In this document: positions 17,101 to 25,238 of the stretch, piece by piece
Layout: every line of letters begins with the position of its first letter
How positions within the stretch are numbered: position 1 is the stretch's first letter
Assembly (NCBI RefSeq): GCF_019966495.1
Contig: NZ_JAIMIA010000014.1
Span: 1-64,000 of the forward strand
Length of the DNA: 64,000 nt
DNA from: Tateyamaria pelophila
Lineage (GTDB): Bacteria > Pseudomonadota > Alphaproteobacteria > Rhodobacterales > Rhodobacteraceae
Direction of reading: 5' to 3'
Program-made: the position numbers and the translations under genes
Notes under the pieces: model-generated
The model's input: only the letters and a program-made list of their open reading frames with translations
The model's database searches: none
Told to the model about the DNA's origin: nothing

Positions 17101-19686
17101 GGGCAATGGCACCCCAACCAGCGAAAGCGCCATGTAGGCCGCGTCGATTGCAGCATCAAATTCAGCGAGGTGCGTATGTTGTGCGATGCGGGTAAAATAG
17201 ACTTCCGCACGTTCAAGGTCCGTCCGCACATGGTCGAGCGTGACGGAGACGGTCTGTGCGCATGCGTCGTGATTTCCGCACAGATATTCAAGCATTGCGC
17301 GTTGACGGAATGCGTTCAGTGTCAGATCGTAATTATCGCACCAACCGTTATCGCCCAAGAGCTCCTGAGCGATCCGTACAAATGACAATGCAGCCTCATA
17401 GGCCGTAGCGCCCGACGCCTTGTGTGCGGCTGTCACGTTGAGCTGGGCCAACTCCAACTTCTCCTGATCGTCCTCGATCAGTGTCCGGCCCAGGTTCATG
17501 TGATCCACGATTTCAAAAACGCGCTCGCTTCGCGCTTCGGGCGACAACGTGGCCAACAGACTGCGCCCGATTGTGAGCTGAACGATGCGCTGGCTGTCCG
17601 GATCAATCAGGCTGTATGCGGCTTGCTGCACCCGGTCATGCTGGAACTGGAATTCTTTCACCAGTAACGGCGACAGAATGTCTTCGGCCTCGGATGTCGT
17701 GAATTCTGAAAGCGGTCTCAGCAGTTCCTCGTCGACGGCCTCGCGCAGACGTTCAAAGGTTTCCTGACGACCCAGATTCTGGATCAACGCCAAGGTATCA
17801 ATATCGAAACGGTTGCCGATACAGGCCGCAATTCTGAGCGTTTCCTGTGCTTCGGGCGACAGCTTGCGCAAGCGCCGCAGCAGCAGATCCACGACGTTAT
17901 CGGTGATACCGGCCGCGCGAATTGCCTTGAGATCCCACGCCCACGGCGCGCTGTCGATCTCGGTATCTGTTGATCGATAAATCAGACCTTCACGGTACAG
18001 GTCCATCAGAAACTGCCGCACGAACAGCGGGTTGCCTTGGGTCTTTTGCAAAACCAAGCGCGCCAATCCGGTGACTTCGGCGGAATCCGCGTGCAACGTA
18101 TCGGAGAGGAGATTGGCAACGTCAGGAAGGCCAAGCGACTCCAGCTTCAAACTGTCCATCGACGTGCCGCCGCCGCGCAGATCCTTGAGCAACAGCCCCA
18201 GCGGGTGCATCGCATCAACTTCGTTGTCGCGATAGGCTCCGATCACCAGAAGCCGCTCGATGCTTTCGTCCGTCAGCACAACACGCAGCAGGTTCAGCGT
18301 CGCCGTATCCGCCCATTGCAGGTCGTCAAGGAAGATCACGATGACCCGGTTGTCCGCTGACAGGACATGCAACAATTGCACGATAACGCGATTGAACCGG
18401 TTGACTGCCTCGGTCGCGCCCAACTCGGGCACGGCCGACTGCGGTCCGATGACGAGCTCAAGTTCCGGAAGCACATCCAGAATGACCTGGGCGTTCGGGG
18501 ACAGCGCAAGGTTCAGATCCCGCCGCCATGTCGCAAGGCTCGCATCGCTTTCGGTCAGCAACTGGCGCACCAGTTCGCGCAAAGCGGCAACCAGCCCGAG
18601 ATAAGGTGTATTGCGTTGGAACTGGTCGAATTTTCCGCCGATGAAATACCCGCGCGCGCGGGTGATCGGCTTGTGCACTTCATGCACAAGAGCGGACTTG
18701 CCGATGCCCGACTGGCCTGCCAGCAACATCAACTCGGCCTTGCCCGTGCGTGTCCTCTCAAAGGCTTCCATCAGGCGTTGGACATCGCTCTCGCGCCCAT
18801 AAAGACGCTCGGGCATATGGAACCGATGCGACCGGTCACGCAGACCCGGCTCAAAACGTTCCAGCCCGACACCAAGCCGGACGATTTCCAGATCGGCAAT
18901 CAAGCCAGAGGCACTCTGGTACCGATGTTCCGCTTTTTTGGCCATCAGCTTGCTGAGGATTTTCGACAAGGCAAGCGGCACCGTCGGGTTGCGCCGGTGC
19001 ACCGGAACGGGATCGCGCGCGATGTGGCAATGCACCAGTTCCATCATGTCGTCCGCCTCGAATGGCGGGCTGCCCGTCAGCATCTCGTAAAAGGTCGAGC
19101 CCAGCGAATAGAAATCAGTTCTGTAGTCCAGCGACCGGTTCATTCGCCCGGTCTGTTCCGGCGACATGTAGGACAGCGTGCCTTCCAGGACCGCCGGGCT
19201 TTTGAGCGACGGTTGCTCACGCGAAAAGCGGGACGCGATCCCGAAATCAATGATCTTGACCTCGCCCGTGGACGGGTTGATGACGATGTTCTGCGGACTG
19301 ATATCCTTGTGGATGATGTTGGCCCGGTGCACCTTGTCCAACGCTTCTGCAATCTGGATACCGGTTTCGATGAACTCGTCGATTTCCAGGGACCGGTCCT
19401 TTAAGAGCCCGGCAATGGACATGCCGCCAAAATCCTCAAGGACCATGAACAGCGTTTTTTCATGTCGCCGCAGATCATGCCCGCGTACGACACCGGGCGC
19501 GTCAACCGCGCTGGTCACCTCGTATTCGCGCCGATACCGCGCCAATTCCTCGATTGTCGGAAAATCGTTCTTCAGAATCTTGAGAACAACGGGCATGCCA
19601 TCAGATTCGCGTGTGGCCTTGACGACCATTGAATTGTCGCTCTCGTAAAGCCGCTCGACGAGACGAAAACCGGGAATGAAGGCCAT
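14158..19686 (-). CDS. Giant Ser/Thr kinase - ATPase - GAF - nucleotide cyclase - PilZ-like protein (TOMM-type kinase/cyclase)
   Basis: This 1842-residue signalling protein has, in order: a Ser/Thr kinase (1-270) with K36, catalytic D128 in HKDISPQN and D147 in DFG; an AAA/STAND-like ATPase with Walker A GQSGIGKS (324-331) and Walker B VIVIFLDDLQWAD; a long helical TPR-like stretch; a GAF domain (about 1320-1490); a class III cyclase (about 1545-1715) with metal Asp in MSDLRGF and VGDG and an intact VNLASR; and a C-terminal PilZ-like domain (about 1739-1842). The kinase glycine loop is degenerate (YESDNSMVV), as in related multi-sensor kinases. It starts 3 bases after the halogenase-like gene. 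Kinase/cyclase fusions are known companions of nitrile-hydratase-leader TOMM clusters, which fits this context. Confidence 0.9.
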   Translation of the reverse strand: MAFIPGFRLVERLYESDNSMVVKATRESDGMPVVLKILKNDFPTIEELARYRREYEVTSAVDAPGVVRGHDLRRHEKTLFMVLEDFGGMSIAGLLKDRSLEIDEFIETGIQIAEALDKVHRANIIHKDISPQNIVINPSTGEVKIIDFGIASRFSREQPSLKSPAVLEGTLSYMSPEQTGRMNRSLDYRTDFYSLGSTFYEMLTGSPPFEADDMMELVHCHIARDPVPVHRRNPTVPLALSKILSKLMAKKAEHRYQSASGLIADLEIVRLGVGLERFEPGLRDRSHRFHMPERLYGRESDVQRLMEAFERTRTGKAELMLLAGQSGIGKSALVHEVHKPITRARGYFIGGKFDQFQRNTPYLGLVAALRELVRQLLTESDASLATWRRDLNLALSPNAQVILDVLPELELVIGPQSAVPELGATEAVNRFNRVIVQLLHVLSADNRVIVIFLDDLQWADTATLNLLRVVLTDESIERLLVIGAYRDNEVDAMHPLGLLLKDLRGGGTSMDSLKLESLGLPDVANLLSDTLHADSAEVTGLARLVLQKTQGNPLFVRQFLMDLYREGLIYRSTDTEIDSAPWAWDLKAIRAAGITDNVVDLLLRRLRKLSPEAQETLRIAACIGNRFDIDTLALIQNLGRQETFERLREAVDEELLRPLSEFTTSEAEDILSPLLVKEFQFQHDRVQQAAYSLIDPDSQRIVQLTIGRSLLATLSPEARSERVFEIVDHMNLGRTLIEDDQEKLELAQLNVTAAHKASGATAYEAALSFVRIAQELLGDNGWCDNYDLTLNAFRQRAMLEYLCGNHDACAQTVSVTLDHVRTDLERAEVYFTRIAQHTHLAEFDAAIDAAYMALSLVGVPLPRENLGQAGQQIIGEVMQLLGGRNPTSLIDEPNITDDKMVLAQRCLRHLTIAAFLSNQELFPLVVGTSVKVSLEYGNAPESALSYANIGLIMGAFMDKFQEGAAFGDLALKLCERFEGQAPSATVCLVVGSELKPWVSHIDEALPIIELGIQEGLDSGEILWVGYLAMYRILLETFSGTRIETVLEGLQERLEFTDETQNLGASAAIRAYKIVLSTLAGRTKSSIDFRSDEIDEATFLQACEEQQLTLASCLYKVLKAQALYLYGRPKEALDLTQDVEGMLHFIPNHPTLADHRLYQSLSLAALYPSGDADRDAAALEQIRANIGRLTVWASSCPDNYLAKRLIVEAELARITEKDLEASDLYDQAIDAAHKHRFIQDEALANELAARFVMENRPKSRIGGMYLRSAHYAYGMWGATRKNEELEMEFPQLLTEFGEVRSVSRPAADFRRNTIQRSRTNSGEAQLDIDTLIKAGQTISGEINLSRLLERLLTNLIENAGAQRGVLLLARNGALMVEAEANVNSERVDVMMSIPLDSPDGTRLVPQRVINYAARTSNMVLIDDAHHDERFLVDPYIQSRETRSVLCQPIINQGVLVGVVYLENDLTSSAFTPGRAHLISLLSGQIAISIQNAELVENLEEKVRERTEQLETHSEFIQQTFGRYMSDQIVDQLLKSPDALDFRGRKATVTAVMSDLRGFMTFSDNLPPETIVKLLNNYLSEMTTVIDKYKGTIDAFVGDGILTIFGVPFQRPDDAERAVACALEMQLAMPRVNEWNRRNGLPDLEMGIGINTGEVVAGNIGSRKRAKYGIVGSNVNLASRVEGYTVGGQVLITESTVNAISAPMTVRDIGSVEPKGVTEPLSLFQVTAMGGAHDLELAEPDLAWVDLADSVPVSFRLVVDKKVTDDVHQGTMIRLSPQGAQIQGTLVPDPFTDVELMLKDDDGDDTGIGIYGKVVDDPAPEKAFSVRFTSVPAEMSRLLKRMMA

Positions 19687-19689
19687 ATT

Positions 19690-21012
19690 CTATATTCCAA
19701 CCGCCAGTGACGGAGCCTCAAAGTGGCCTTCGGGCTTTTCGTAAAAGCCTATACCGTGCCCGACCTGGGCAAAGTTCAACTCAGAGAAGTTACCAAAAGG
19801 CATATATATTTTAAGCAGGGGGTAGATGTCCCGCTGCCATTCATTTTCGTCTTCGTAGCTCGAAAGCGCAAGCCCCGGCAGGGCGCGGCCTGCTTCGATG
19901 AACGGCGTCATCTGATTAAGGTACTGGGCGACTTCGGGGATCTGGCGGGCGCGTTCCAGCCCTTGTTTGGCATGTCGCCAGAACGCAGTGTCCCACCGCG
20001 ACCCGCAGGCATAGTGCCACGCGAGAAAGAGCGAATTACACAAGATGTAGGACCGCATCGTTTTGTTATAGAGCTCCAGTTCCGCCGGATTTGGGCGCGC
20101 ATTGGGATCATGTCCTTCGATCCAGCGTTGTGCCGACCGAACTTGCAGGATGGATGCGCCGATCGACGTGGCCTCCAGGGGCTCCACAAAGGACGCCGCG
20201 TTTCCGATCCAGAACACCCGCCCGTCAAACAGGGAACGACGCAGGAAATTCGGAAAATCGAGCGCTCCGCGCGTCTGCCAATCGACAATGCCTTCGTCAT
20301 CGAGGAATGCGTCAAAATCCGCAGCGACTTCTTCATCCGTGTTCAGGTCGGGATTGAAGAGATAGCCACATGACATCGAACCAGCCAAAGGGATTTGGAA
20401 AACCCAGCCATGCGCCCGTGCCACGGCCCGCGTCGCCCCGGACAGCCTGCCCTTGGGCAGCCCTCTGAGCAATGCACGGCCTGTGGGAATCCAATCCATT
20501 CGGATCAGCTCTGCGCCATCCTCGCCGCCCGAATTGGCATTGCGCGGGAAACCACGCGCATCGAACACATAGTCGAACGACCGCGTGCTGCCGTCTTCAA
20601 ACGTGATCTCTGCCGTCTCGGGCATGCTGTCCAGCGCATCGACCCGTGCATCGATATACTCGGCCTGAACGTGCGGCGCGATCAGTTCCACGACACGCGC
20701 CGCGTTGAAGTGATATCCAATCAGACTGGTTGGCTGAAATCGATTTGTGAAGGGCACACCGTCCTCGCCCCACCCGTCAAACAAGGTCCCTTTTTTGAGC
20801 GTGGCTCCGCAATGTTCGGCGATGTCGTTGAACTCGAGGCCGGTAATCTCTCTGAGCCAGGCCGGAAAACGCGGTGTTGTCCCCTCGCCCACGCCAATCG
20901 TAGGGATGCGCGAGTCGAAAATGTGCACAAGCTCTGCATCGGGAAACTTCTTGCTGATGTGGGCCGCCGAGATGAAACCGGCTGTACCGCCGCCTAAAAC
21001 CGCTATTTTCAT
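19690..21012 (-). CDS. Tryptophan-halogenase-family flavoprotein
   Basis: This 440-residue protein opens with the dinucleotide fold GGGTAG (7-12) and carries TIGVGEGTTP (38-47) and CGATLKK (68-74). K73 aligns with the catalytic lysine of PrnA-type halogenases that carries hypohalous acid. The family motif WxWxIP reads WVFQIP (203-208), and the usual GTGYVY region is SCGYLF. It is about 90 residues shorter than PrnA. FAD-binding NAASFVEPLEATSI is well kept. Its ATG overlaps the stop of the FAD oxidoreductase gene (ATGA), with AAGGGG as ribosome site. In this cluster it may halogenate or oxidise the azole peptide. An altered motif leaves a monooxygenase role open. Confidence 0.82.
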   Translation of the reverse strand: MKIAVLGGGTAGFISAAHISKKFPDAELVHIFDSRIPTIGVGEGTTPRFPAWLREITGLEFNDIAEHCGATLKKGTLFDGWGEDGVPFTNRFQPTSLIGYHFNAARVVELIAPHVQAEYIDARVDALDSMPETAEITFEDGSTRSFDYVFDARGFPRNANSGGEDGAELIRMDWIPTGRALLRGLPKGRLSGATRAVARAHGWVFQIPLAGSMSCGYLFNPDLNTDEEVAADFDAFLDDEGIVDWQTRGALDFPNFLRRSLFDGRVFWIGNAASFVEPLEATSIGASILQVRSAQRWIEGHDPNARPNPAELELYNKTMRSYILCNSLFLAWHYACGSRWDTAFWRHAKQGLERARQIPEVAQYLNQMTPFIEAGRALPGLALSSYEDENEWQRDIYPLLKIYMPFGNFSELNFAQVGHGIGFYEKPEGHFEAPSLAVGI

Positions 21013-22280
21013 GCAGCTACCCCTTTCATCAGGCTGTCTTCTGACCGCAGCAAATGTTGCACTTCCAGGATCGCACGCGCGATGTCCGGGCTGGAGGGCG
21101 CAGCGGCGTAGAGTTGTGCCAGTTGCGCGCTTTTGCGATGCACGGGCGTGCCATCCGTGTTCCGCCCCGTGACAAGGCGCCACGGCGCAGCATTCAAACG
21201 CGCGAGGTCTTGCTGGTACGCTGGCCCATCAAACGGACCGCTCCCCTGCGCATCCAGATGTTCGGCCAACAAGACGGCTCCGCGCGCCGCATTGGTCATC
21301 CCAAGCCCAAAATAGGGATCCAACGTGAGAACGCTATCCCCCAGCGCGGCAAGCCCACTTGGCCAGCCCAGCAGATCTTCCACATGCCGCAACCGATTTG
21401 TGGTACGACCGTAATGATGAATTGGCGTGACCGGGCGCGCGCCTTCCAGTGCGGCGCTCAGGCGACCATCGGCCAGGGGCGCCGTGAAGGCGCGAAATTC
21501 CACGTCGTTTTGTGGCATCACCTGACCCTTGCGGCCCAGCAGGACGACGTTCCAGAAATCCTCCTCTGCCCGCAGCATCATGGCAGCGCACCCGCCGTTT
21601 CCTTCGGGGGCGACGGTCAGGCACTGCCAGTCCGGTTGGCGACCGCCCGCAATGCGGAACCAGCGCGACGCATAGTTCCAAGGCGATGCAACGACGGTTT
21701 CAGGCCACGGCTCGGCGTCGCTCTGGCCCGTTTGATCGGCCAGCCAATGCGGCAACCGCGAGGCGGTGCCGCTGACATCAACCACCAGTTCAGCGCTCAA
21801 CGTTGTACCTGAGGCCGTATGAACTCCCGCAACGTGATTGTCGCGGATGTCCAAACCCACAACTGGGCTGGCCTGAACAACTTGGGCCCGCGGATACCGC
21901 AGGAGTTCCTCATGCAAAACGTTTTCGAGCAATGTGCGCGAGCACGCATACATCGTGATACCCGACGCGCTGCGCGGCAACCAGCCGCCCGGCAAACGCA
22001 TGGCGGCATCCTGCAACGCATCAAAGGGCAAAGCACCGTGCCGGAGGATCGATGGCCGCCAATCCGGCACGATCGCGTCGAATGCTTCGGCACCGGCCCC
22101 CATCAGCATGTGCAAGCAATGGCTCTGCGGAGCGCCCCGACGCGGTTGCGGACCAGCGACGGCAGCGCTTGGATAGGTTGCGCGTTCAAGAACGGTGACC
22201 TGCCAGTTACGGCTCGCCAGCGTGTGCGCCGCCAAAAGCCCTCCGGGGCCTCCTCCTATGACGATGGCATGGCAGTTCAT
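21009..22280 (-). CDS. FAD-dependent oxidoreductase / monooxygenase-like protein
   Basis: This 423-residue flavoprotein has the ADP-binding motif VIGGGPGGLLAAHTLA (7-22), ending in the acidic residue of VLERAT. The second FAD motif ALGDSVLTLDPYFGLGMTNA (about 320-339) is typical of class A monooxygenases and geranylgeranyl-reductase-like enzymes. It overlaps the halogenase-like gene by 4 bases and follows the small unknown gene by 34 bases, so it belongs to the TOMM operon. It probably oxidises the modified peptide, but it could also supply oxidised precursors. No membrane segment is seen. Confidence 0.82.
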   Translation of the reverse strand: MNCHAIVIGGGPGGLLAAHTLASRNWQVTVLERATYPSAAVAGPQPRRGAPQSHCLHMLMGAGAEAFDAIVPDWRPSILRHGALPFDALQDAAMRLPGGWLPRSASGITMYACSRTLLENVLHEELLRYPRAQVVQASPVVGLDIRDNHVAGVHTASGTTLSAELVVDVSGTASRLPHWLADQTGQSDAEPWPETVVASPWNYASRWFRIAGGRQPDWQCLTVAPEGNGGCAAMMLRAEEDFWNVVLLGRKGQVMPQNDVEFRAFTAPLADGRLSAALEGARPVTPIHHYGRTTNRLRHVEDLLGWPSGLAALGDSVLTLDPYFGLGMTNAARGAVLLAEHLDAQGSGPFDGPAYQQDLARLNAAPWRLVTGRNTDGTPVHRKSAQLAQLYAAAPSSPDIARAILEVQHLLRSEDSLMKGVAA

Positions 22281-22314
22281 TTCTTCGACTCTTTGGTGTC
22301 AGTTTTTCTCAAGC

Positions 22315-22926
22315 TTATTTCGAAGCAGCCTCTTCGACATTTTTCATGTGTGCTTTCTCCAGCGCCTGGAATTCTTCGGGAATATCCGCATAGGAAATTC
22401 GCGTGAATGTCTGGGCGATCACAGAGGAGAAATCAGACGCGGGCGTTGCGCTGTCCGCATGAACATTGGGCACATAGGGCCCAATGATGTGACGCTCGTT
22501 CGGATTGGAGAAATACTGGTTGTTGTAGTAGTTTCCGCCGGGCGACTTGCCTTCGGCCGGGAACTCAAGATGGAAAAGATAGGTGCCCGGCCGACTTTCG
22601 GACCCTTGCACCCGGATCGGACTATCCTTGCCCGACGCGCAAGCCTTGGGAAATTTGGGATCGATGTGCAAATCAAATGCGCGGGTCTGGATCACATCCG
22701 CCACCGGATAATGACCTTCGTGCTGCGCGACGATTGCATCGAGGTTCCCCATATCTTCCTGAAAATATCGAAGCACCTTGCCGGGCACCTTCCAGTAGAT
22801 CGAGAGGATGCTTGGCCCGGTGAACTTGTACTCGCCCTTGCTGTCGTAAAGGATCGAATGACCTGTCCAAGCGCCCACCATAATGTCGTAAGGTGTCGCA
22901 TAATCGAAAATTGTCGTGTCGGACAT
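22315..22926 (-). CDS. Unknown 203-residue protein of the TOMM operon
   Basis: I do not recognise this family. The protein is soluble, without signal peptide, and rich in aromatic beta-strand patterns (for example WTGHSILYDSKGEYKFTG, TYLFHLEFPAEGK, NYYNNQYFSNPN), suggesting a lipocalin-like or other beta-barrel fold. It ends in a charged helix. A good GGGGAGA ribosome site precedes the ATG at 22926. It lies 26 bases after the cyclodehydratase and 34 bases before the FAD oxidoreductase, so it is very likely part of the pathway, perhaps as a substrate or product carrier or a novel tailoring enzyme. Confidence 0.7.
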   Translation of the reverse strand: MSDTTIFDYATPYDIMVGAWTGHSILYDSKGEYKFTGPSILSIYWKVPGKVLRYFQEDMGNLDAIVAQHEGHYPVADVIQTRAFDLHIDPKFPKACASGKDSPIRVQGSESRPGTYLFHLEFPAEGKSPGGNYYNNQYFSNPNERHIIGPYVPNVHADSATPASDFSSVIAQTFTRISYADIPEEFQALEKAHMKNVEEAASK

Positions 22927-22952
22927 TGTCGTCTCCCCAGTTTTTACAGTTT

Positions 22953-25238
22953 TCAGAATTGCACCACATCACTGTTTAAACTGGCCTCGGTTTTCGGGCT
23001 TTGCAGCCACCCGAGATCTACGGGAACATCATACAGACGGCCCGGTCCGAAGCGAGCCCAAAAGTGTCTCAGGCCCGGCGCGACCACCCGCACGGCCGGA
23101 AATTCAACGTCAGGTCGTGATTGATCGAGCACTACAACTTCTATGCCAACAGACTTCAGCCGTTCGACGCAAATTTCGACGTCGCGGGCCAGATCGTCGG
23201 TTGCGTGATTCCCGGCCGTTTTCAGGTCGACCGGCGTCGCCTGCGCATCGGGCACAAGATAGGGATTGTCCCGCGTTCGGACAGTGCGCCACCAGGCAAC
23301 GGCCTCTTGCGAGCCAAGATAGCTGTTTTGGGTCTCAGGTTGATGCAGGGCCGGAACCGCATCCAGAGATTGATTGATTTCGGTAATCGCGCGGGTCAGT
23401 GCCACCGTGGGATCCAGATGACAGCCAAAGCCGTAAATGATGTCCTCTTCTGGCGTGTCGATACGTTTGGAGAGGGCCGCAAAGGTCGGAATGCCCAGAT
23501 CGCCCGTGACATCCAGAACCCAGATGGACCGGCCAAGCGTCGCATAATGGGCGACCAGATCGGCCACGTATGGATCATCGGCAGATGTCAGATCGACGCC
23601 CGGGCGCTGCACCCGATTGTACCACCAGATCGCGACAGCGTCGCGTTCCACAAGCTCCAGCAGACCTTGCAGGATCGCTTCCTCCATGACCGACCCCACG
23701 GCACAGCCGTTGGAATCTCCGCGACCAAACACAGGGTCCGCGGTCTGGTAGCCGAAGTAGCACATGGATGTGGGCAGATACCGGCGCTGCTGATGGGTCA
23801 GTGACCACATCGGCGTCCACTCGATCTCTGCCTCCCGATCGAAGGGTTCGGGCACCCAGTGGGCCTTGTGCTCCTTGAGGTTGTGATGATCGCGATTGGC
23901 GAACTGTGTTTCGCTGTAGAGCATACAGTCATTGGGCCGGAGCGCCGCCGCGCCAAGATCGCGCGCGCGCGCGCGGCAGCGCGGTTCGGTGCCGTCGAAA
24001 ACACCACAATAACGCTCAAGGGATTCCGCGAGCGCACTCACGCGGGCCTGCGCTGCGGTCTTGCCCTTGCCGCCGGACCGACGCCGCATCCCGTCGCGCA
24101 AGACGAAACGCGTGTCGTGCATGTCGGAAAAATTGTGATCCGCCGAAAAGGTCGGCGTCAGCCATCTCGCGTCGCACCCAGCAGGATGGGTGCGGCTGCC
24201 GGGGTCCACCGCGCCCACAACGCCTGTGATCGGGCTCAGATGCCGTTCCAACCGGCGGGCGGTTTCCGCAGGATCGCTGCCGCGATGGCCGCCATCCGAT
24301 GTGACAATTTTGGGCCGGGGTTTCAGGATGATGGGTGCGGGCGAGCGGTCGAGCACGGCGACCGTCCCGCATGCAGGACAGTGCGGACGCCGGATGAGGT
24401 GATGGCGCGTCCGTTCGAATGTCAGCGTGTTTGTCGACATCACGCAATTCTCCAGCGCTGAAGCCGTTCCGGTACCGATCCACCCCGTCATCGCCGTTGC
24501 GGCCTCGGCCAAACCAGTGAGCGACGTGGATGGCAGATGGCCCGGTTGTGCGCCGTCTGTGATCCCGTTTCGCGCGATGGCATATCTCTCGACGCGCCGG
24601 TGCCAGCGCAAACGGTGCGCCAGACACGCCCAGCAGGCGGATTGATGCGGCGTGATCGCCGGGCCGATCCAGTTTTCGGCACCGTGCGGCTTGACCAGCA
24701 GCCACGGTTGTTGATCGTCGATGAACTGTTGATTGATCCTTGGCAGTTCAGGGTGAAGGTAGTCATCGGTGATGACGATGGTATGCGCGCCCTGTTCTGA
24801 TATGTGCAGCCCCTGTTGTTCCAACAGATCCGCCAGTGCGTCGCCGGATACCTGGCCCAGCGCCATGATCTTCACCTGGTTTTGCGCCAACCGGTGCGTC
24901 GCCTGCCCTGGCGATATGTTGGCCTGCTCCCAGAAAGCCGCTGTGGATCTCGGCACGTCCGCCGTGTCTTCCGCCAGAACGCCAAGGTTTTCGAGCCTTT
25001 GGAGCGCCGCAAGTATGCTCGCGCCAGCATGGCGCTCGGACAATCGGGAAAAAATGTCCCCAATGCGATGCCGTCCATCCAGAAGCGGTGCCAGATCGCA
25101 GAATATAGAGTTGGGCAGCCATTCCGCGCCACCCTCCCACAAAAGAAACAGCCCATCGTCGGCATCGACAACAGGCTGGATTCGGGTCTTGAAGCGCGGA
25201 CGTTCGCGAGCTTGCGAGTCCATGCCAGCTGATGTCAT
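22953..25238 (-). CDS. Fused TOMM cyclodehydratase (C domain + YcaO)
   Basis: This 761-residue protein installs azoline rings by ATP-dependent cyclodehydration of Cys/Ser/Thr. The N-terminal 100 residues look like a leader-recognition winged helix. A C/E1-like domain follows, with two zinc pairs, CWAC (about 200) and CPAC (about 286). The YcaO domain starts near 370 (FVLRDGMRRRSGGKGKT) and has SALAESLERYCG (about 405) and LLELVERDA (about 530), whose glutamates bind Mg-ATP. The end is unusual: GRLYDVPVDLGWL is conserved, but the proline-rich PxPxP tail of TOMM YcaO proteins is replaced by SDVVQF. The start overlaps the precursor stop (TGATG), giving tight coupling of substrate and enzyme. Confidence 0.92.
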   Translation of the reverse strand: MTSAGMDSQARERPRFKTRIQPVVDADDGLFLLWEGGAEWLPNSIFCDLAPLLDGRHRIGDIFSRLSERHAGASILAALQRLENLGVLAEDTADVPRSTAAFWEQANISPGQATHRLAQNQVKIMALGQVSGDALADLLEQQGLHISEQGAHTIVITDDYLHPELPRINQQFIDDQQPWLLVKPHGAENWIGPAITPHQSACWACLAHRLRWHRRVERYAIARNGITDGAQPGHLPSTSLTGLAEAATAMTGWIGTGTASALENCVMSTNTLTFERTRHHLIRRPHCPACGTVAVLDRSPAPIILKPRPKIVTSDGGHRGSDPAETARRLERHLSPITGVVGAVDPGSRTHPAGCDARWLTPTFSADHNFSDMHDTRFVLRDGMRRRSGGKGKTAAQARVSALAESLERYCGVFDGTEPRCRARARDLGAAALRPNDCMLYSETQFANRDHHNLKEHKAHWVPEPFDREAEIEWTPMWSLTHQQRRYLPTSMCYFGYQTADPVFGRGDSNGCAVGSVMEEAILQGLLELVERDAVAIWWYNRVQRPGVDLTSADDPYVADLVAHYATLGRSIWVLDVTGDLGIPTFAALSKRIDTPEEDIIYGFGCHLDPTVALTRAITEINQSLDAVPALHQPETQNSYLGSQEAVAWWRTVRTRDNPYLVPDAQATPVDLKTAGNHATDDLARDVEICVERLKSVGIEVVVLDQSRPDVEFPAVRVVAPGLRHFWARFGPGRLYDVPVDLGWLQSPKTEASLNSDVVQF

